64,000 nucleotides of DNA from an alpha proteobacterium AAP38 (GCA_001296005.1 LJHR01000008.1:1-64000); one strand, 5' to 3'. Positions 51,497 through 60,680 are shown, numbered from the stretch's first letter. The notes: generated by a model from the sequence alone, not told the origin. Numbers and translations: made by a program.

Positions 51497-52534
51497 TCAC
51501 CCCATCAACCTGCCGATCAGCTTTGCCGTATAGTCGACCATAGGGATGATACGGGCGTAATTGATGCGGGTGGGGCCGATGACGCCGATGGCCCCCACGA
51601 TCTGTTCCTTGGTGTTGGCATAGGGGCTGACGATCATCGAACAGCCGGCATGGGAGAACAGGTCGTTTTCCGCCCCGATGAAGATCTGCACCCCTTCCGC
51701 CTTGCCCGTCGCGTCCAGCATGCGCAGCATCTGTTCGCGCGTTTCCAGCGCCTCGAACAGGGTGCGGATGCGTTCCAGGTCAGAAATGGCGGTGACATCC
51801 TCCAGCAGCTTGGCCTGACCGCGCACGATCAGATAGCCCTGGCTGCCCCGCGCGCCGGACCATGTGGCCAGACCCGTCTGCACTACCTTCTGGGTCAGGC
51901 TGTCCAACTGGGACTTCTGTTCTTCCAACTCCTTCAGGATGAAGGCGCGGGCCTCGGCCAGGGTGCGGCCCACGACGCGGGCATTCAGGTAATTGCTGGC
52001 CATCTGCAGGGCTGATGGCGGCAGGCCAGTCGGCACCTCCACCACCCGGTTTTCCACCAGCCCATCCTCGGTCACCAGCACCACCAGCGCCCGGCCCGGC
52101 GACAGGCTGACAAACTCGATATGTTTCAGGGGGCGGTCGGTCTTGGGCGCCAGGACCAGACCGGCGCAGGAAGAAAGGCCGGACAGAAGGTTGGTGGCCT
52201 CTTCCAGCACCTCTGGCACTGACCGACCGCGGGCCGAACAGGTGGCCTCGATATCCTCCCGCTCCCGCTCCGTCAGGTCGCCCACCTCCAGCAGGCCATT
52301 CACGAACATGCGCAGGCCCGCATCGGTGGGGATGCGCCCGGCCGATGTGTGCGGGGAGATCAGCAGGCCCAGTTCCTCCAGATCCGCCATGACATTGCGG
52401 ATGGTGGCGGGCGACAGCGTGGCCGTCAGCCGCCGCGACAGGGTGCGCGATCCCACCGGCTCGCCGGTCTGGACATAGGCTTCCACGATATGGCGGAAAA
52501 TCTCCCGCGACCGCTGGTTCAGCTCAGTGATCAT
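51497..52534 (-). CDS. hrcA: Heat-inducible transcription repressor HrcA
   Basis: Winged-helix repressor of 345 residues controlling groESL-type genes through CIRCE. The N-terminal region has [20 protein letters not shown] and [20 protein letters not shown]. The C-terminal end reads [20 protein letters not shown]. The start at 52534 (MITEL) is the family norm, though GAAAGG is very close to it; an upstream ATG at 52564 lacks a site. I saw no CIRCE element in the hrcA-rph gap or before grpE. Confidence 0.95.
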   Translation of the reverse strand: MITELNQRSREIFRHIVEAYVQTGEPVGSRTLSRRLTATLSPATIRNVMADLEELGLLISPHTSAGRIPTDAGLRMFVNGLLEVGDLTEREREDIEATCSARGRSVPEVLEEATNLLSGLSSCAGLVLAPKTDRPLKHIEFVSLSPGRALVVLVTEDGLVENRVVEVPTGLPPSALQMASNYLNARVVGRTLAEARAFILKELEEQKSQLDSLTQKVVQTGLATWSGARGSQGYLIVRGQAKLLEDVTAISDLERIRTLFEALETREQMLRMLDATGKAEGVQIFIGAENDLFSHAGCSMIVSPYANTKEQIVGAIGVIGPTRINYARIIPMVDYTAKLIGRLMG

Positions 52535-52689
52535 GCCTTTCGCACCGGTCCCTTGCCGTTGCATTCGTTAAGAAGATTAGTCGGCGGCACCGGCCAAATC
52601 AATGGAGGGAAGACCATACCATGGCTGGACGCAGCCGCACCCCCATTGCTATGACGATGACCGGACACCCAAGGATAATGGAAGACATC

Positions 52690-53409
52690 ATGACCCGCCC
52701 CTCTGGCCGTCTGGCCGATCAGCTTCGCCCCGTCAGCCTGGAGACAAATTTCTCCCGCCATGCGGAAGGGTCGTGCCTGGTGAAGTTCGGTGACACGCAT
52801 GTGCTGTGCACCGCCAGCGTGGATGAAAAGGTGCCCCCCTTCCTGCGCGGCAAGGGCCAGGGCTGGGTGACGGCGGAATATGGCATGCTGCCGCGTTCCA
52901 CCCATACCCGCACCGACCGTGAGGCAGCCAAGGGCAAGCAGTCGGGCCGCACCCAGGAAATCCAGCGCCTTATCGGTCGTTCGCTTCGCGCCGTCACCGA
53001 CCTGAAGGCCATGGGCGAGGTTCAGATCAAGGTCGATTGCGACGTGATCCAGGCCGATGGCGGCACGCGCACGGCCAGCATCACCGGCGCCTATGTCGCC
53101 CTGCATCTGGCGTTTCAGCATCTGGTGCGCGTGGGCACCCTGTCCACCATCCCCCTGATCGATCAGGTCGCGGCCATTTCCTGCGGCATCTACAATGGCG
53201 TGCCGGTCCTGGACCTGGATTACCCCGAAGACAGCAATGCCGGCGCCGATGCCAATTTCGTGCTGACCGGTCGTGGCGGCATCGTGGAAATCCAGGGCAC
53301 GGCAGAGGACAAGCCGTTTGACGAGAGCGAGTTCATGGCCCTGATGGCCCTGGCCCGCAAGGGCATCGGCGAACTGACGACACTGCAACGTCAGGCTTTG
53401 GGGCTGTAA
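52690..53409 (+). CDS. rph: Ribonuclease PH
   Basis: 3'-5' phosphorolytic exoribonuclease of 239 residues that trims tRNA 3' ends. Signatures are [36 protein letters not shown] and [15 protein letters not shown]. The start at 52690 follows GGAAG. In many alphaproteobacteria rdgB follows directly; here a toxin-antitoxin module of 0.7 kb lies between them. Divergent from hrcA. Confidence 0.96.
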   Translation: MTRPSGRLADQLRPVSLETNFSRHAEGSCLVKFGDTHVLCTASVDEKVPPFLRGKGQGWVTAEYGMLPRSTHTRTDREAAKGKQSGRTQEIQRLIGRSLRAVTDLKAMGEVQIKVDCDVIQADGGTRTASITGAYVALHLAFQHLVRVGTLSTIPLIDQVAAISCGIYNGVPVLDLDYPEDSNAGADANFVLTGRGGIVEIQGTAEDKPFDESEFMALMALARKGIGELTTLQRQALGL

Positions 53410-53426
53410 GGGCGGGAACGAATTGA

Positions 53427-53455
53427 CAGATACTGCGGCATTGCCGCAGTATCTG
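53427..53455. promoter_or_regulatory. Perfect 13-bp inverted repeat before the toxin-antitoxin module
   Basis: CAGATACTGCGGC (53427-53439) and GCCGCAGTATCTG (53443-53455) pair perfectly around ATT. It starts 17 bases after the rph stop and ends 9 bases before the presumed old toxin start. A-rich sequence, not T-rich, follows it on the plus strand, so it is a better candidate for the operator of the antitoxin than for an rph terminator. Confidence 0.55.
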
Positions 53456-53464
53456 GACATAAAA

Positions 53465-53813
53465 ATACAGGCCATCACCGTTGTTGAATTGATCGGCTTT
53501 CAACGGCGGGCGGAGAAAATCCTCATCCGCCGATGAGCATAAGGCAGTCATCGACTTCTTTGCGCTCACCCCCTTGACGGGTGACGAGATTCAGGGAACC
53601 GGAGGTGTCCGTAAGGTCCGCTTTGCCATGGGTACCAAGGGAAATTCCGGCGGCGCCCGTGTCATTTATTATTTCTACAACGACACGCTGCCACTCTATG
53701 CCCTGTTGATCTATGGCAAGGGAGAGCGGACAGACCTGTCGGCAGATCAGCGCCGAACCGTGTCAAAGCTGGTTGATGTGCTGCGCGCCGCTGCGAAGGA
53801 GCTGCCCCGATGA
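53465..53813 (+). pseudogene. Decayed RelE/HigB-like toxin gene (start lost, +1 frameshift)
   Basis: The downstream part encodes DFFALTPLTGDEIQGTGGVRK and ends in RRTVSKLVDVLRAAAKELPR, typical of RelE/ParE-fold HigB-like toxins. The matching N-terminal part (QAITVVELIGFQRRAEKIL) lies in a different frame. One extra base, A at 53525, shifts CTC-TCC to CTC-ATC and creates a TGA at 53534-53536. Removing it restores a continuous toxin of about 110 residues. The expected start codon at 53465 reads ATA. Residual translation could begin at TTG 53574, giving 79 residues. A sequencing error could explain the frameshift but not the start change. Confidence 0.7.
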
Positions 53814-54109
53814 CCAGATCGAATTTTGCAGACGACCTGACGGAAGCGCTGGGGGAAGCAATCCGCCATGCCAAGGGCGAGGATACCGGTGCTGTCTCTC
53901 ATGAGGTCAGCGTCGAGATGGTGGATGTCCGGGCCATCCGGACAAGTCTGGGCCTCTCCCGTCCAAAATTCGCCGAACGTTTCGGCTTGGATGCCCGCAC
54001 CGTGCAGGACTGGGAACAGGGTCGCCGCCGTCCCGACAAGGCAGCGCAATCCTATTTGAAGGTGATTGCTTGTAATCCTGATGCGGTGGCAGGGGCGCTG
54101 GCGACATAG
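53810..54109 (+). CDS. HigA-like antitoxin with XRE helix-turn-helix
   Basis: Protein of 99 residues. The C-terminal half is an XRE helix-turn-helix (VRAIRTSLGLSRPKFAERFG, ARTVQDWEQGRRRP). The N-terminal helix (NFADDLTEALGEAIRHAKGE) probably binds the toxin. Its ATG overlaps the toxin stop by 4 bases. The antitoxin reading frame is intact although the toxin is broken, as expected when selection remains only on repression or on neutralising a toxin elsewhere. Confidence 0.82.
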   Translation: MTRSNFADDLTEALGEAIRHAKGEDTGAVSHEVSVEMVDVRAIRTSLGLSRPKFAERFGLDARTVQDWEQGRRRPDKAAQSYLKVIACNPDAVAGALAT

Positions 54110-54181
54110 GGGGGCAGTTGTTGCCTTGACGTCGTTTTAGCAGCTATCTCATAGCCGTCATCCCGCCCACCCGGAGCCCCC

Positions 54182-54799
54182 ATGACCATCCCCCGCCTCT
54201 TCACTGGTGATACGCTGGTTATCGCCACCCACAATAAGGGCAAGGTGCCAGAGATTGCGGCGCTGCTGAAAGACCACGTCGCCAACTTCCCCAGCGCGGG
54301 CGAACTGGGGCTGGGGGAGCCGGAGGAGACGGAGACCACCTATATTGGCAATGCCGTGCTGAAGGCGCGGGCGGCGGCCATCGCGTCGGGCCTGCCGGCG
54401 CTGGCCGATGATAGCGGGCTGTCGGTGGATGGTCTGAACGGCGACCCCGGCGTCTATTCCGCGCGCTGGGCCGGGCCGACCAAGGATTTCACGCTGGCGA
54501 TGGAGAAGGTGCGCGTAGCACTGGAAGCATCGCCGGACCGCAAGGGCGACCGCGCCGCCTTTATCTGTGCCCTGGCCCTGGCCTGGCCCGACGGGCATGT
54601 CGAGGCGGTGGAGGGCCGGTTTGAAGGGCGCCTGACCTTCCCGGCGCGTGGTGCGCGCGGCTTCGGCTACGATCCGATCTTCATTCCCGACGGTCATGAC
54701 ATCACCTGCGGGGAGATGGACCCGGACCTGAAACATGCCATCAGCCACCGCGCCGATGCCTTCGCCAAGCTGAAGGGACGCTGTTTTCAAACAGGCTGA
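54182..54799 (+). CDS. rdgB: XTP/dITP pyrophosphatase RdgB
   Basis: House-cleaning nucleotide pyrophosphatase (HAM1 family) of 205 residues that removes dITP and XTP. Conserved parts are LVIATHNKGKVPEI, ADDSGLSVDGLNGDPGVYSA and GARGFGYDPIFIP, plus the SHRADAFAKL end. It follows the antitoxin by 72 bases. In related genomes it lies next to rph and hemW; hemW is not found after it here. Confidence 0.95.
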   Translation: MTIPRLFTGDTLVIATHNKGKVPEIAALLKDHVANFPSAGELGLGEPEETETTYIGNAVLKARAAAIASGLPALADDSGLSVDGLNGDPGVYSARWAGPTKDFTLAMEKVRVALEASPDRKGDRAAFICALALAWPDGHVEAVEGRFEGRLTFPARGARGFGYDPIFIPDGHDITCGEMDPDLKHAISHRADAFAKLKGRCFQTG

Positions 54800-54881
54800 A
54801 AAGGATTCGGATTCATTAGAATGTTCTGGTATTGTTCCCATCATCCCGCCGGCTGTGGCGGGGCATGATCTGGGGGAAACA

Positions 54882-55259
54882 ATGATCGGATATGTAACGC
54901 TGGGGACGAATGATCTGGCGCGCGGTGCCGTATTCTATGACGCCATCGCCAAGGAACTGGGCACGGGCCGCATGATGGAATTCCCGACGGGCATTGCCTG
55001 GGGCAATCCCAATGGCGGGGCCGGCGTGGCGCTGATGAAGCCGTTCGACGGCAACGCCGCCAGCGTCGGCAACGGTGTCATGGTGGCGTTTGAGGCCAAG
55101 GACAAGGATCAGGTCCACCGCCTGTATGATATCGCCATGTCGCAGGGCGGCACCTGCGAAGGCCCGCCGGGCCCGCGTGGCGACAATTTCTATGCCGCCT
55201 ATTTCCGGGATCTGGACGGCAACAAGCTGAATGCCTTTGTGATGACGGGTCCGATCTGA
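54882..55259 (+). CDS. VOC family (glyoxalase-like) protein
   Basis: Protein of 125 residues with the beta-alpha-beta-beta-beta VOC fold: MIGYVTLGTNDLARGAVFYD at the start, AAYFRDLDGNKLNAFV at the end. Such proteins include glyoxalases, fosfomycin-type resistance proteins and bleomycin binders; metal ligands are not fully clear here. The start at 54882 follows GGGGGAAA. Substrate unknown. Confidence 0.8.
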   Translation: MIGYVTLGTNDLARGAVFYDAIAKELGTGRMMEFPTGIAWGNPNGGAGVALMKPFDGNAASVGNGVMVAFEAKDKDQVHRLYDIAMSQGGTCEGPPGPRGDNFYAAYFRDLDGNKLNAFVMTGPI

Positions 55260-55447
55260 TCCGGCGCGGGCCGCGCATGGATGAAAACCGTGGGCGGCCC
55301 GCTGCTCTGGCCCCTTCTTCGGACAGGCCTTGTTGCGCCTGGCATGGCGGGGGCAAAATCACGGGGTCAGACATGGTTGGCGGGCATTGTTCGATGGACG
55401 GACGGCCCGCGCGGCATTATCAAGGTCCCACCATATGCAACCTGCCG

Positions 55448-56725
55448 ATGGTGGAGCCGCCCCTGTCCTCCCTGCCCGTGCAAGAACGCCGCATCGCCTG
55501 GCTGATGACGGCGGTACAGTTCGTCAGCGTCCTGTCCTTCATGGTGGTCATGCCGCTGGGCCCGGACTATGCGATGGATCTGGGCATTGATACAGCGCGG
55601 GTCGGGTGGGTCCTGGCCGCCTATACAATCTCGTCTTCCATCATTGGCCTGCTGGCCGCCATGGTGCTCGACCGGTTCGACCGGCGGCCCGCCCTGGGCA
55701 TCTGCATGGTGGGGTTGGTGCTATGCAATGTGGCGGCTGCCCTGTCAGTCGATCTCTGGTCACTGCTGGCTGCAAGGGGGTTGGCCGGTCTGTTCGGCGG
55801 CCCTGCGGGGGCCCTGTCTGTGGCCATCGTAGCTGACAATGTGCCTGCCGAACGGCGGGGCAAGGCCATGGGCATGGTCATGGGGTCCCTGTCGATCAGC
55901 GCCGTTCTGGGCGTCCCGGCGGCATTGGAATTATCGCACCTGTTCGGCTGGCGCGTACCCTTCCTGGCCGTGGCGGGCCTGGGTCTTACCATTATCCTGG
56001 TGTCGCTGCGCCTGCTGGGACCGCAGCGATCGCATCTGACGGCCACGCCTATGCCCCTGCGTGAGGCACCCGCCCATATGTTGCGGGTGGCACGCGGAAC
56101 CTTGCCGGCACTGGCCTTTGCCCTGTCTTTCATTGCCATCGTGCCCAGCTTCATGCTGATCACCAATATGGCGGTGTTCGTGCAGTTCAATCTTGGTTTC
56201 CCGCGTGAACAGCTGGGCCTGCTGTACATGATCGGCGGGGTTTTGAGTTTTTTTGGAATGCGGGCGACCGGGGTGCTGGTTGACCGCTATGGGTCGGCGC
56301 CGGTCACGACCGGGACGGCCTTGGGCCTGGCCACCCTGATCTGGCTGCTCTACTACGATTGGTACTGGGCGGCACTGCCCGTTGTGGCCTTGGTGCCCGG
56401 CTTCATGGTCTTCAACAGCGCGCGCATGGTGGCGCAGAGTGCGGCTGTATCCAAGGTACCGGCCCCTGCCGATCGCGCCGGCTTCATGGCCCTGACCCAG
56501 TCCGTGACACAGGTGGCCGGCGGTCTGGCAGCTCTGGTCGGGTCCGCCATGCTGACCACCGGCGCCAAGGGGGAACTGCTTCATATTGAGGATGTGGCCA
56601 TGGTTTCCCTGGTCGTCACCCTGCTGGCACCGCCCCTGATCTGGGCCCTGGAACGCCGACTGCCCCGGAATGCCGATGTCAGCCACCGCGTGAAGGCGAT
56701 GGTGAAGGGCAGTTCCGGGGGATAG
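55448..56725 (+). CDS. Major facilitator superfamily transporter
   Basis: Twelve-helix drug/metabolite transporter of about 425 residues. The loop 2-3 motif is MVLDRFDRRPALG; AERRGKAMGMVMGSLSISAV and GWRVPFLAVAGLGLTIILV are typical of the DHA1-type proton antiporters. The start at 55448 (MVEPPLS) puts the first helix near residue 20, but no clear ribosome-binding site is visible, and the frame is open back to 55277. Substrate unknown. Confidence 0.85.
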   Translation: MVEPPLSSLPVQERRIAWLMTAVQFVSVLSFMVVMPLGPDYAMDLGIDTARVGWVLAAYTISSSIIGLLAAMVLDRFDRRPALGICMVGLVLCNVAAALSVDLWSLLAARGLAGLFGGPAGALSVAIVADNVPAERRGKAMGMVMGSLSISAVLGVPAALELSHLFGWRVPFLAVAGLGLTIILVSLRLLGPQRSHLTATPMPLREAPAHMLRVARGTLPALAFALSFIAIVPSFMLITNMAVFVQFNLGFPREQLGLLYMIGGVLSFFGMRATGVLVDRYGSAPVTTGTALGLATLIWLLYYDWYWAALPVVALVPGFMVFNSARMVAQSAAVSKVPAPADRAGFMALTQSVTQVAGGLAALVGSAMLTTGAKGELLHIEDVAMVSLVVTLLAPPLIWALERRLPRNADVSHRVKAMVKGSSGG

Positions 56726-56750
56726 GGCCGGGCCTCCGAAGGGCCAAAGC

Positions 56751-57536
56751 TTACTGCCAGTCCTTCACGCCATACTTGTCCAGGATGGCCGTCAGCTGCC
56801 CGTTCTTGCGCAGCTCCGCCACCTTGGCATCAATCAGCTTGGCATAGGCGGCGCTGTTGGGGTCCTTGGGCGACAAACCGATGGATACGCTCGTCTGCTG
56901 GCCCAGCGCGTGATAGTTGAACAGGTTGCGATAACCCTTCGATTCCAGAAGGAAGTCGACGACATTGCTGTCCTCGACCATCGCGTCGATCTTGCCGTCG
57001 ATCAGCAGATTGACCAGATCCTCGGTCACATTGTCGCCCGAGACCTGCACAATGTTGGGCGAACCCTTGTTGGCATCGATGAAGGCATTCACTTCCGTAC
57101 TGTAGAAGTAATCCTTGATCGATCCGAAACGCACGGCCTTCAGGGCGTCCAGGTTCGTCACCTTGAAATCCTTGGTCTCCTTGCCCTTGCGGATGACCAG
57201 GGTAGGCCGTGACATGCCCAGGCTAAGGCCAGGATAAATCATGCCCGGCGCTTCTTCCTTGGTGGCGCCAACCGCACCTGTGGCAGTACCAGCGGTCACC
57301 GCAGCCAGCGCGTCGGTCCAGGGCATCAGCTGGTAATCCACCTTGTGCCCCGCCGGTTCCAGCGCGGCCCGCACGATCTCGATCAGATATCCCGGACGGT
57401 TGCCCGGCTCACAGTTATAGGGGCACCAGCTGTCAGCCCGCAGCTTCACCTCCACAGCGCCCGCCGGCAGGGACGCCATCGCCGTCGCCAATGCCAGAAG
57501 AGCCACCGAACCCAAACGTCCATACACGCGCCGCAT
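56751..57536 (-). CDS. Orphan periplasmic solute-binding protein with WCPYxC motif
   Basis: Exported protein of 261 residues, signal peptide ALLALATAMASLPAGA. It is a family 3-type two-lobe binding protein (RPGYLIEIVRAALEPAGHKV, VRFGSIKDYFYS). The mature start has RADSWCPYNCEPGN, the same W-C-P-Y-x-C pattern as the protein at 17268-18110. The start at 57536 has GGGG at normal distance. There are no ABC partner genes beside it. Ligand unknown. Confidence 0.78.
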   Translation of the reverse strand: MRRVYGRLGSVALLALATAMASLPAGAVEVKLRADSWCPYNCEPGNRPGYLIEIVRAALEPAGHKVDYQLMPWTDALAAVTAGTATGAVGATKEEAPGMIYPGLSLGMSRPTLVIRKGKETKDFKVTNLDALKAVRFGSIKDYFYSTEVNAFIDANKGSPNIVQVSGDNVTEDLVNLLIDGKIDAMVEDSNVVDFLLESKGYRNLFNYHALGQQTSVSIGLSPKDPNSAAYAKLIDAKVAELRKNGQLTAILDKYGVKDWQ

Positions 57537-57767
57537 CACCATACCCCGTTATTTGGCTCAAATTTTAGGCACGGGTGGTAATCATCGCGACAGTCCCTGT
57601 CAATTCATGCCAACCTGTCCAAATGGATTGCAGCCACGCGCATCGGGACTGCCAAAGTTCGCTTACGGAACTATTGATCCTGTCGGCCCGTTTTAAAAAG
57701 GCGGCGGGACTGGACAGAAGCGGTCCACCGCCCCACCCTTAACACCGGTAACGTGGGGAAGCGACAC

Positions 57768-58469
57768 ATGGAACGGGTTCACCTGTCCGTCTGCATGTCA
57801 CTGGATGGCCATATAGATACCGATGGCGGTGAACGGCTGGTGCTGTCCAGTGAGGAGGATTGCCGGGACATGCATGCCGTCCGTGCCGACTGCGATGCCA
57901 TCCTGGTCGGTGCCGGTACCGTTCGGCGTGATCAGCCGCGCCTGACGGTCCGCTATCCCGACCTGATTGCCGCGCGCCGTGACCGCGGCATACCGGACCA
58001 TCCGGCCAAGGTGGTGGTGACACGCGGCGGAGACGGTCTGGACCCGGAGTCCTGCTTTTTCAGACAGGGCGGCCCCGTCATCGTGCTGTGTGCGGAGCCG
58101 TCCCTGCCCGCCCTGCGTGCGCGCCTGTCGTCGGTGGCACAGATCGTAGCCCTGGGTGATGATAGTGTTGCCGGCATCCTGTCCCGCCTGTCGGGGCTGG
58201 GCATCCAGCGCCTGATGGTCGAGGGGGGATGCCAGGTGCTGACACAGTTCCTGGCCGCCGGCGCCTTTCACCGGCTGCGCGTGGCGGTGGCACCCTTCAT
58301 GGTGGGCCGGGCGGCGGCTCCCCGTCTGGCGGGGCCCGGACCATTCCTGCACGGGCCGGATAATCGCCTGCGTATCTTGTCGACGCGCACCTTGGGCAAT
58401 ATCGCAGTGATCGATATGGAAAATCCCGAACCACGCGGCATACCGGCGGCGCCATCGTTGACGGCATAG
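57768..58469 (+). CDS. RibD C-terminal-like pyrimidine reductase
   Basis: NADPH-dependent reductase fold of 233 residues: VHLSVCMSLDGHIDTD, ILVGAGTVRRDQPRLTVR, and MVEGGCQVLTQFL. It lacks the N-terminal deaminase of full RibD. It may reduce a riboflavin precursor or a related compound; stand-alone RibD_C proteins often have other roles. The start at 57768 follows GGGGAAG. No other riboflavin gene is in the window. Confidence 0.85.
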   Translation: MERVHLSVCMSLDGHIDTDGGERLVLSSEEDCRDMHAVRADCDAILVGAGTVRRDQPRLTVRYPDLIAARRDRGIPDHPAKVVVTRGGDGLDPESCFFRQGGPVIVLCAEPSLPALRARLSSVAQIVALGDDSVAGILSRLSGLGIQRLMVEGGCQVLTQFLAAGAFHRLRVAVAPFMVGRAAAPRLAGPGPFLHGPDNRLRILSTRTLGNIAVIDMENPEPRGIPAAPSLTA

Positions 58470-58478
58470 AGACGGGGC

Positions 58479-58817
58479 TTAATTACCGCTGAAGGTATCG
58501 CGCAGGCGCGGCGCGTTCTGTACCTGATCGCGGGCGGCGGAACGATCATTAGGGCCGTCCATGGCGCCACCGGCGGCAAAGACCTGATCGCCACGCGGCT
58601 GGGCCGGCAGCTCCTTGCCGAACATGGCATGCAGGCGCTGATATTCCTTCTGGTGGTATTCCTGCGCTTCCTGGAAGTCGGGCTCCCCGTTGCGCGGCGC
58701 GGTCACGATCACCTCGTCCATCATTTCCGACTGCGGCTTGGCATTCTGGGCGGCGGCGGGGCCGGCCAGCGCAACGAACAGCAGGGACAGGACAGGGATA
58801 CGCATGCAAGCAAACAT
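58479..58817 (-). CDS. Small exported protein of unknown function
   Basis: About 112 residues, with a signal peptide (IPVLSLLFVALAGPAAAQ) and a mature part containing MMDEVIVTAPR and a charged helical region (EAQEYHQKEYQRLHAMFG). EVIVTAPR recalls the start of some TonB-dependent receptors, but the protein is far too short. The start at 58817 has GAGG before it; 58805 is possible. Convergent with the reductase, 9 bases apart. Confidence 0.55.
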   Translation of the reverse strand: MFACMRIPVLSLLFVALAGPAAAQNAKPQSEMMDEVIVTAPRNGEPDFQEAQEYHQKEYQRLHAMFGKELPAQPRGDQVFAAGGAMDGPNDRSAARDQVQNAPRLRDTFSGN

Positions 58818-58897
58818 GGCGGGCCTCATGATCGATAAACCCAATATATCATAAATGGGTGGCCGACGCCTTTGTTCCCACCTGCACGGAAGATGGC

Positions 58898-59464
58898 TCA
58901 CTCCCACCCGCCCAGCAGCGGACGCATGCGCAGGCTTTCCTTGTTCCGCACCCGCACCTTGCCATGCACATGGTCGGGCACGGCATCGCGCGGGCCGCCC
59001 ACGCGCACGGGCCGTTCGGCAAAGCGGCCCAGGCTTATCATGCGGTCATAGGTGACGATGGCGGCCGCAACCGAGACATTGACGCAGAACTTGGTCGGAA
59101 TCTTCACGACATGGTCGCAGCGGGCCAACATGGCAGCCGACAGATTGCCCCGTTCCGGCCCGAACACATAGGCCGCGCGCAGCGGATGGCGGAAACTGGG
59201 CAGTTCCGCCGCATCGTCGGTCAACTCGCACCCGACCAGCTGGCAGCCCTCCGGCAGGGCCATCTCTCCGATCGAACCCCACCCATAATAGGGAACATGG
59301 TCGACCCCGCCCGACGTGTCGGTGACACGCAGCTCGTTCATGTCGACCACGGCATTCACGGAGAAGACAAAGCTGGCGCCGAACGCGTGGCCCGTCCGCA
59401 TGATGGTGCCGAGATTGCCGGATTTGCTGATGCCTTCGGCACCCAGGGCGAAATAGCCGCGCAT
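58898..59464 (-). CDS. SpoU/TrmH family RNA 2'-O-methyltransferase
   Basis: SPOUT methyltransferase of about 188 residues. Motif 1 is SKSGNLGTIMRTGHAFGAS, motif 2 YVFGPERGNLSAAML and motif 3 KIPTKFCVNVSVAAAIVTYD. It lacks an N-terminal RNA-binding domain, like TrmH-type minimal enzymes. The RNA target (tRNA or rRNA) is not clear. The start at 59464 has AGG upstream; the frame is open to 59545. Confidence 0.87.
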   Translation of the reverse strand: MRGYFALGAEGISKSGNLGTIMRTGHAFGASFVFSVNAVVDMNELRVTDTSGGVDHVPYYGWGSIGEMALPEGCQLVGCELTDDAAELPSFRHPLRAAYVFGPERGNLSAAMLARCDHVVKIPTKFCVNVSVAAAIVTYDRMISLGRFAERPVRVGGPRDAVPDHVHGKVRVRNKESLRMRPLLGGWE

Positions 59465-59565
59465 GATGACCTGATACTGAGATTGGGGGAATTGCTGCGA
59501 CTCCTTGCATGGAAAGGGCTGCCGGGGCAAGGTGCCTGCCCCCATCCCTCGCCTGCGCGCCGGTC

Positions 59566-60663
59566 ATGCCCGATCCCAACCCGCCCCATATCCACGGTCC
59601 CGGCTGCGGCCATCACCATCCCCAATCCGGCCCCACGGGCGGCATCGCCGTGCGCCTGCCCGACGACAGCACCAACCCCATCCTGATTCAGGTGACACGC
59701 GGTGGGCTGGTGGAAAGCATCCATCGCGGCCGTGCCGTCGTGGTGGGCGCCGACGGCCATGTCCTGGCCAGTTTCGGCGATGTGAAGGCCATCACCTTCC
59801 CCCGTTCCGCCAACAAGGCGTTGCAGGCCCTGCCGCTTGTTGAAACCGGAGCCGCCGATGCCTTCGGCTTGGGCAGTGAGGAACTGGCATTGGCCTGTTC
59901 CAGCCATGATGGCGAACCGATCCACACGACCCGTGTCGCCGCCTGGCTGTCGCGCATCGGCCTGACGCAAGACCATCTGGAATGCGGTTGCCATGCCCCC
60001 TATTCCGTCCCGACCTGGGAGGGGATGCTGCGCCGGGGGGAGGAGCCGACGACCCTGCACAATAATTGTTCGGGCAAACATGCCGGCATGGTCACCACCG
60101 CCCTGCACCGGGGGGAGGCCATCCGTGGCTATGTGAACTATCAGCACCGGGTGCAGCAGCGCATCCTTGGAGTAATGGAGCAGGTGACGGCACAGGATTT
60201 GACGGGCGCCCCCTGGGGTATCGATGGCTGCTCCATCCCCACCATCGGCCTGCCATTGGAGGCGCTGGCCTTCGGCATGGCCCGCATGGCCGATCCACAG
60301 GACCTGCCATCAGCTCGCGCCGACGCGGCGCAGCGCTTGCTGGCCGCCTGGGGCGCCCATCCCGAACTGGTCAGCGGGACCGAAGGCTTCGACACGCTGT
60401 TCATGCAGACGGTCGGCAGCCGCATCCTGTCCAAGGCAGGGGCAGAGGGCGTCAGCGTCGGGATCATCCCGGAGGAAGGGATCGCCATCGCGGTGAAGAT
60501 CGATGATGGCGCCAAACGCGCCGCCGGCCCCGCCATGGCAGCTGTGCTGCGCCGTTTGGGCCTGCTGACCGACGCTGACTGGACGGCCTTGCAGCCGCTG
60601 GTCAACCCGGCGCTGCGCAACCGGGCGGGGGTGAAGGTGGGGGCGGTCCAGGCGGGGTTCTGA
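59566..60663 (+). CDS. Rhizobial-type (class 3) L-asparaginase
   Basis: Asparaginase II family (PF06089) protein of 365 residues, related to Rhizobium etli AnsA and unrelated to the E. coli enzymes. Catalytic Ser81 and Lys84 lie in PRSANKALQALPLV; NNCSGKHAGMVTTAL carries the Cys-Ser-Gly-Lys motif with the second Lys. It hydrolyses asparagine to aspartate and ammonia. The N-terminus is His-rich (HIHGPGCGHHHP, residues 8-19), which is unusual. The start at 59566 was chosen since the longer frame has no support. Confidence 0.88.
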   Translation: MPDPNPPHIHGPGCGHHHPQSGPTGGIAVRLPDDSTNPILIQVTRGGLVESIHRGRAVVVGADGHVLASFGDVKAITFPRSANKALQALPLVETGAADAFGLGSEELALACSSHDGEPIHTTRVAAWLSRIGLTQDHLECGCHAPYSVPTWEGMLRRGEEPTTLHNNCSGKHAGMVTTALHRGEAIRGYVNYQHRVQQRILGVMEQVTAQDLTGAPWGIDGCSIPTIGLPLEALAFGMARMADPQDLPSARADAAQRLLAAWGAHPELVSGTEGFDTLFMQTVGSRILSKAGAEGVSVGIIPEEGIAIAVKIDDGAKRAAGPAMAAVLRRLGLLTDADWTALQPLVNPALRNRAGVKVGAVQAGF

Positions 60664-60680
60664 ACCGCCCCCATCATTGC

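Noticed and set aside
52535-52689. CIRCE operator in the hrcA-rph gap
   Set aside because: No TTAGCACTC-N9-GAGTGCTAA-like repeat is visible there or before grpE.
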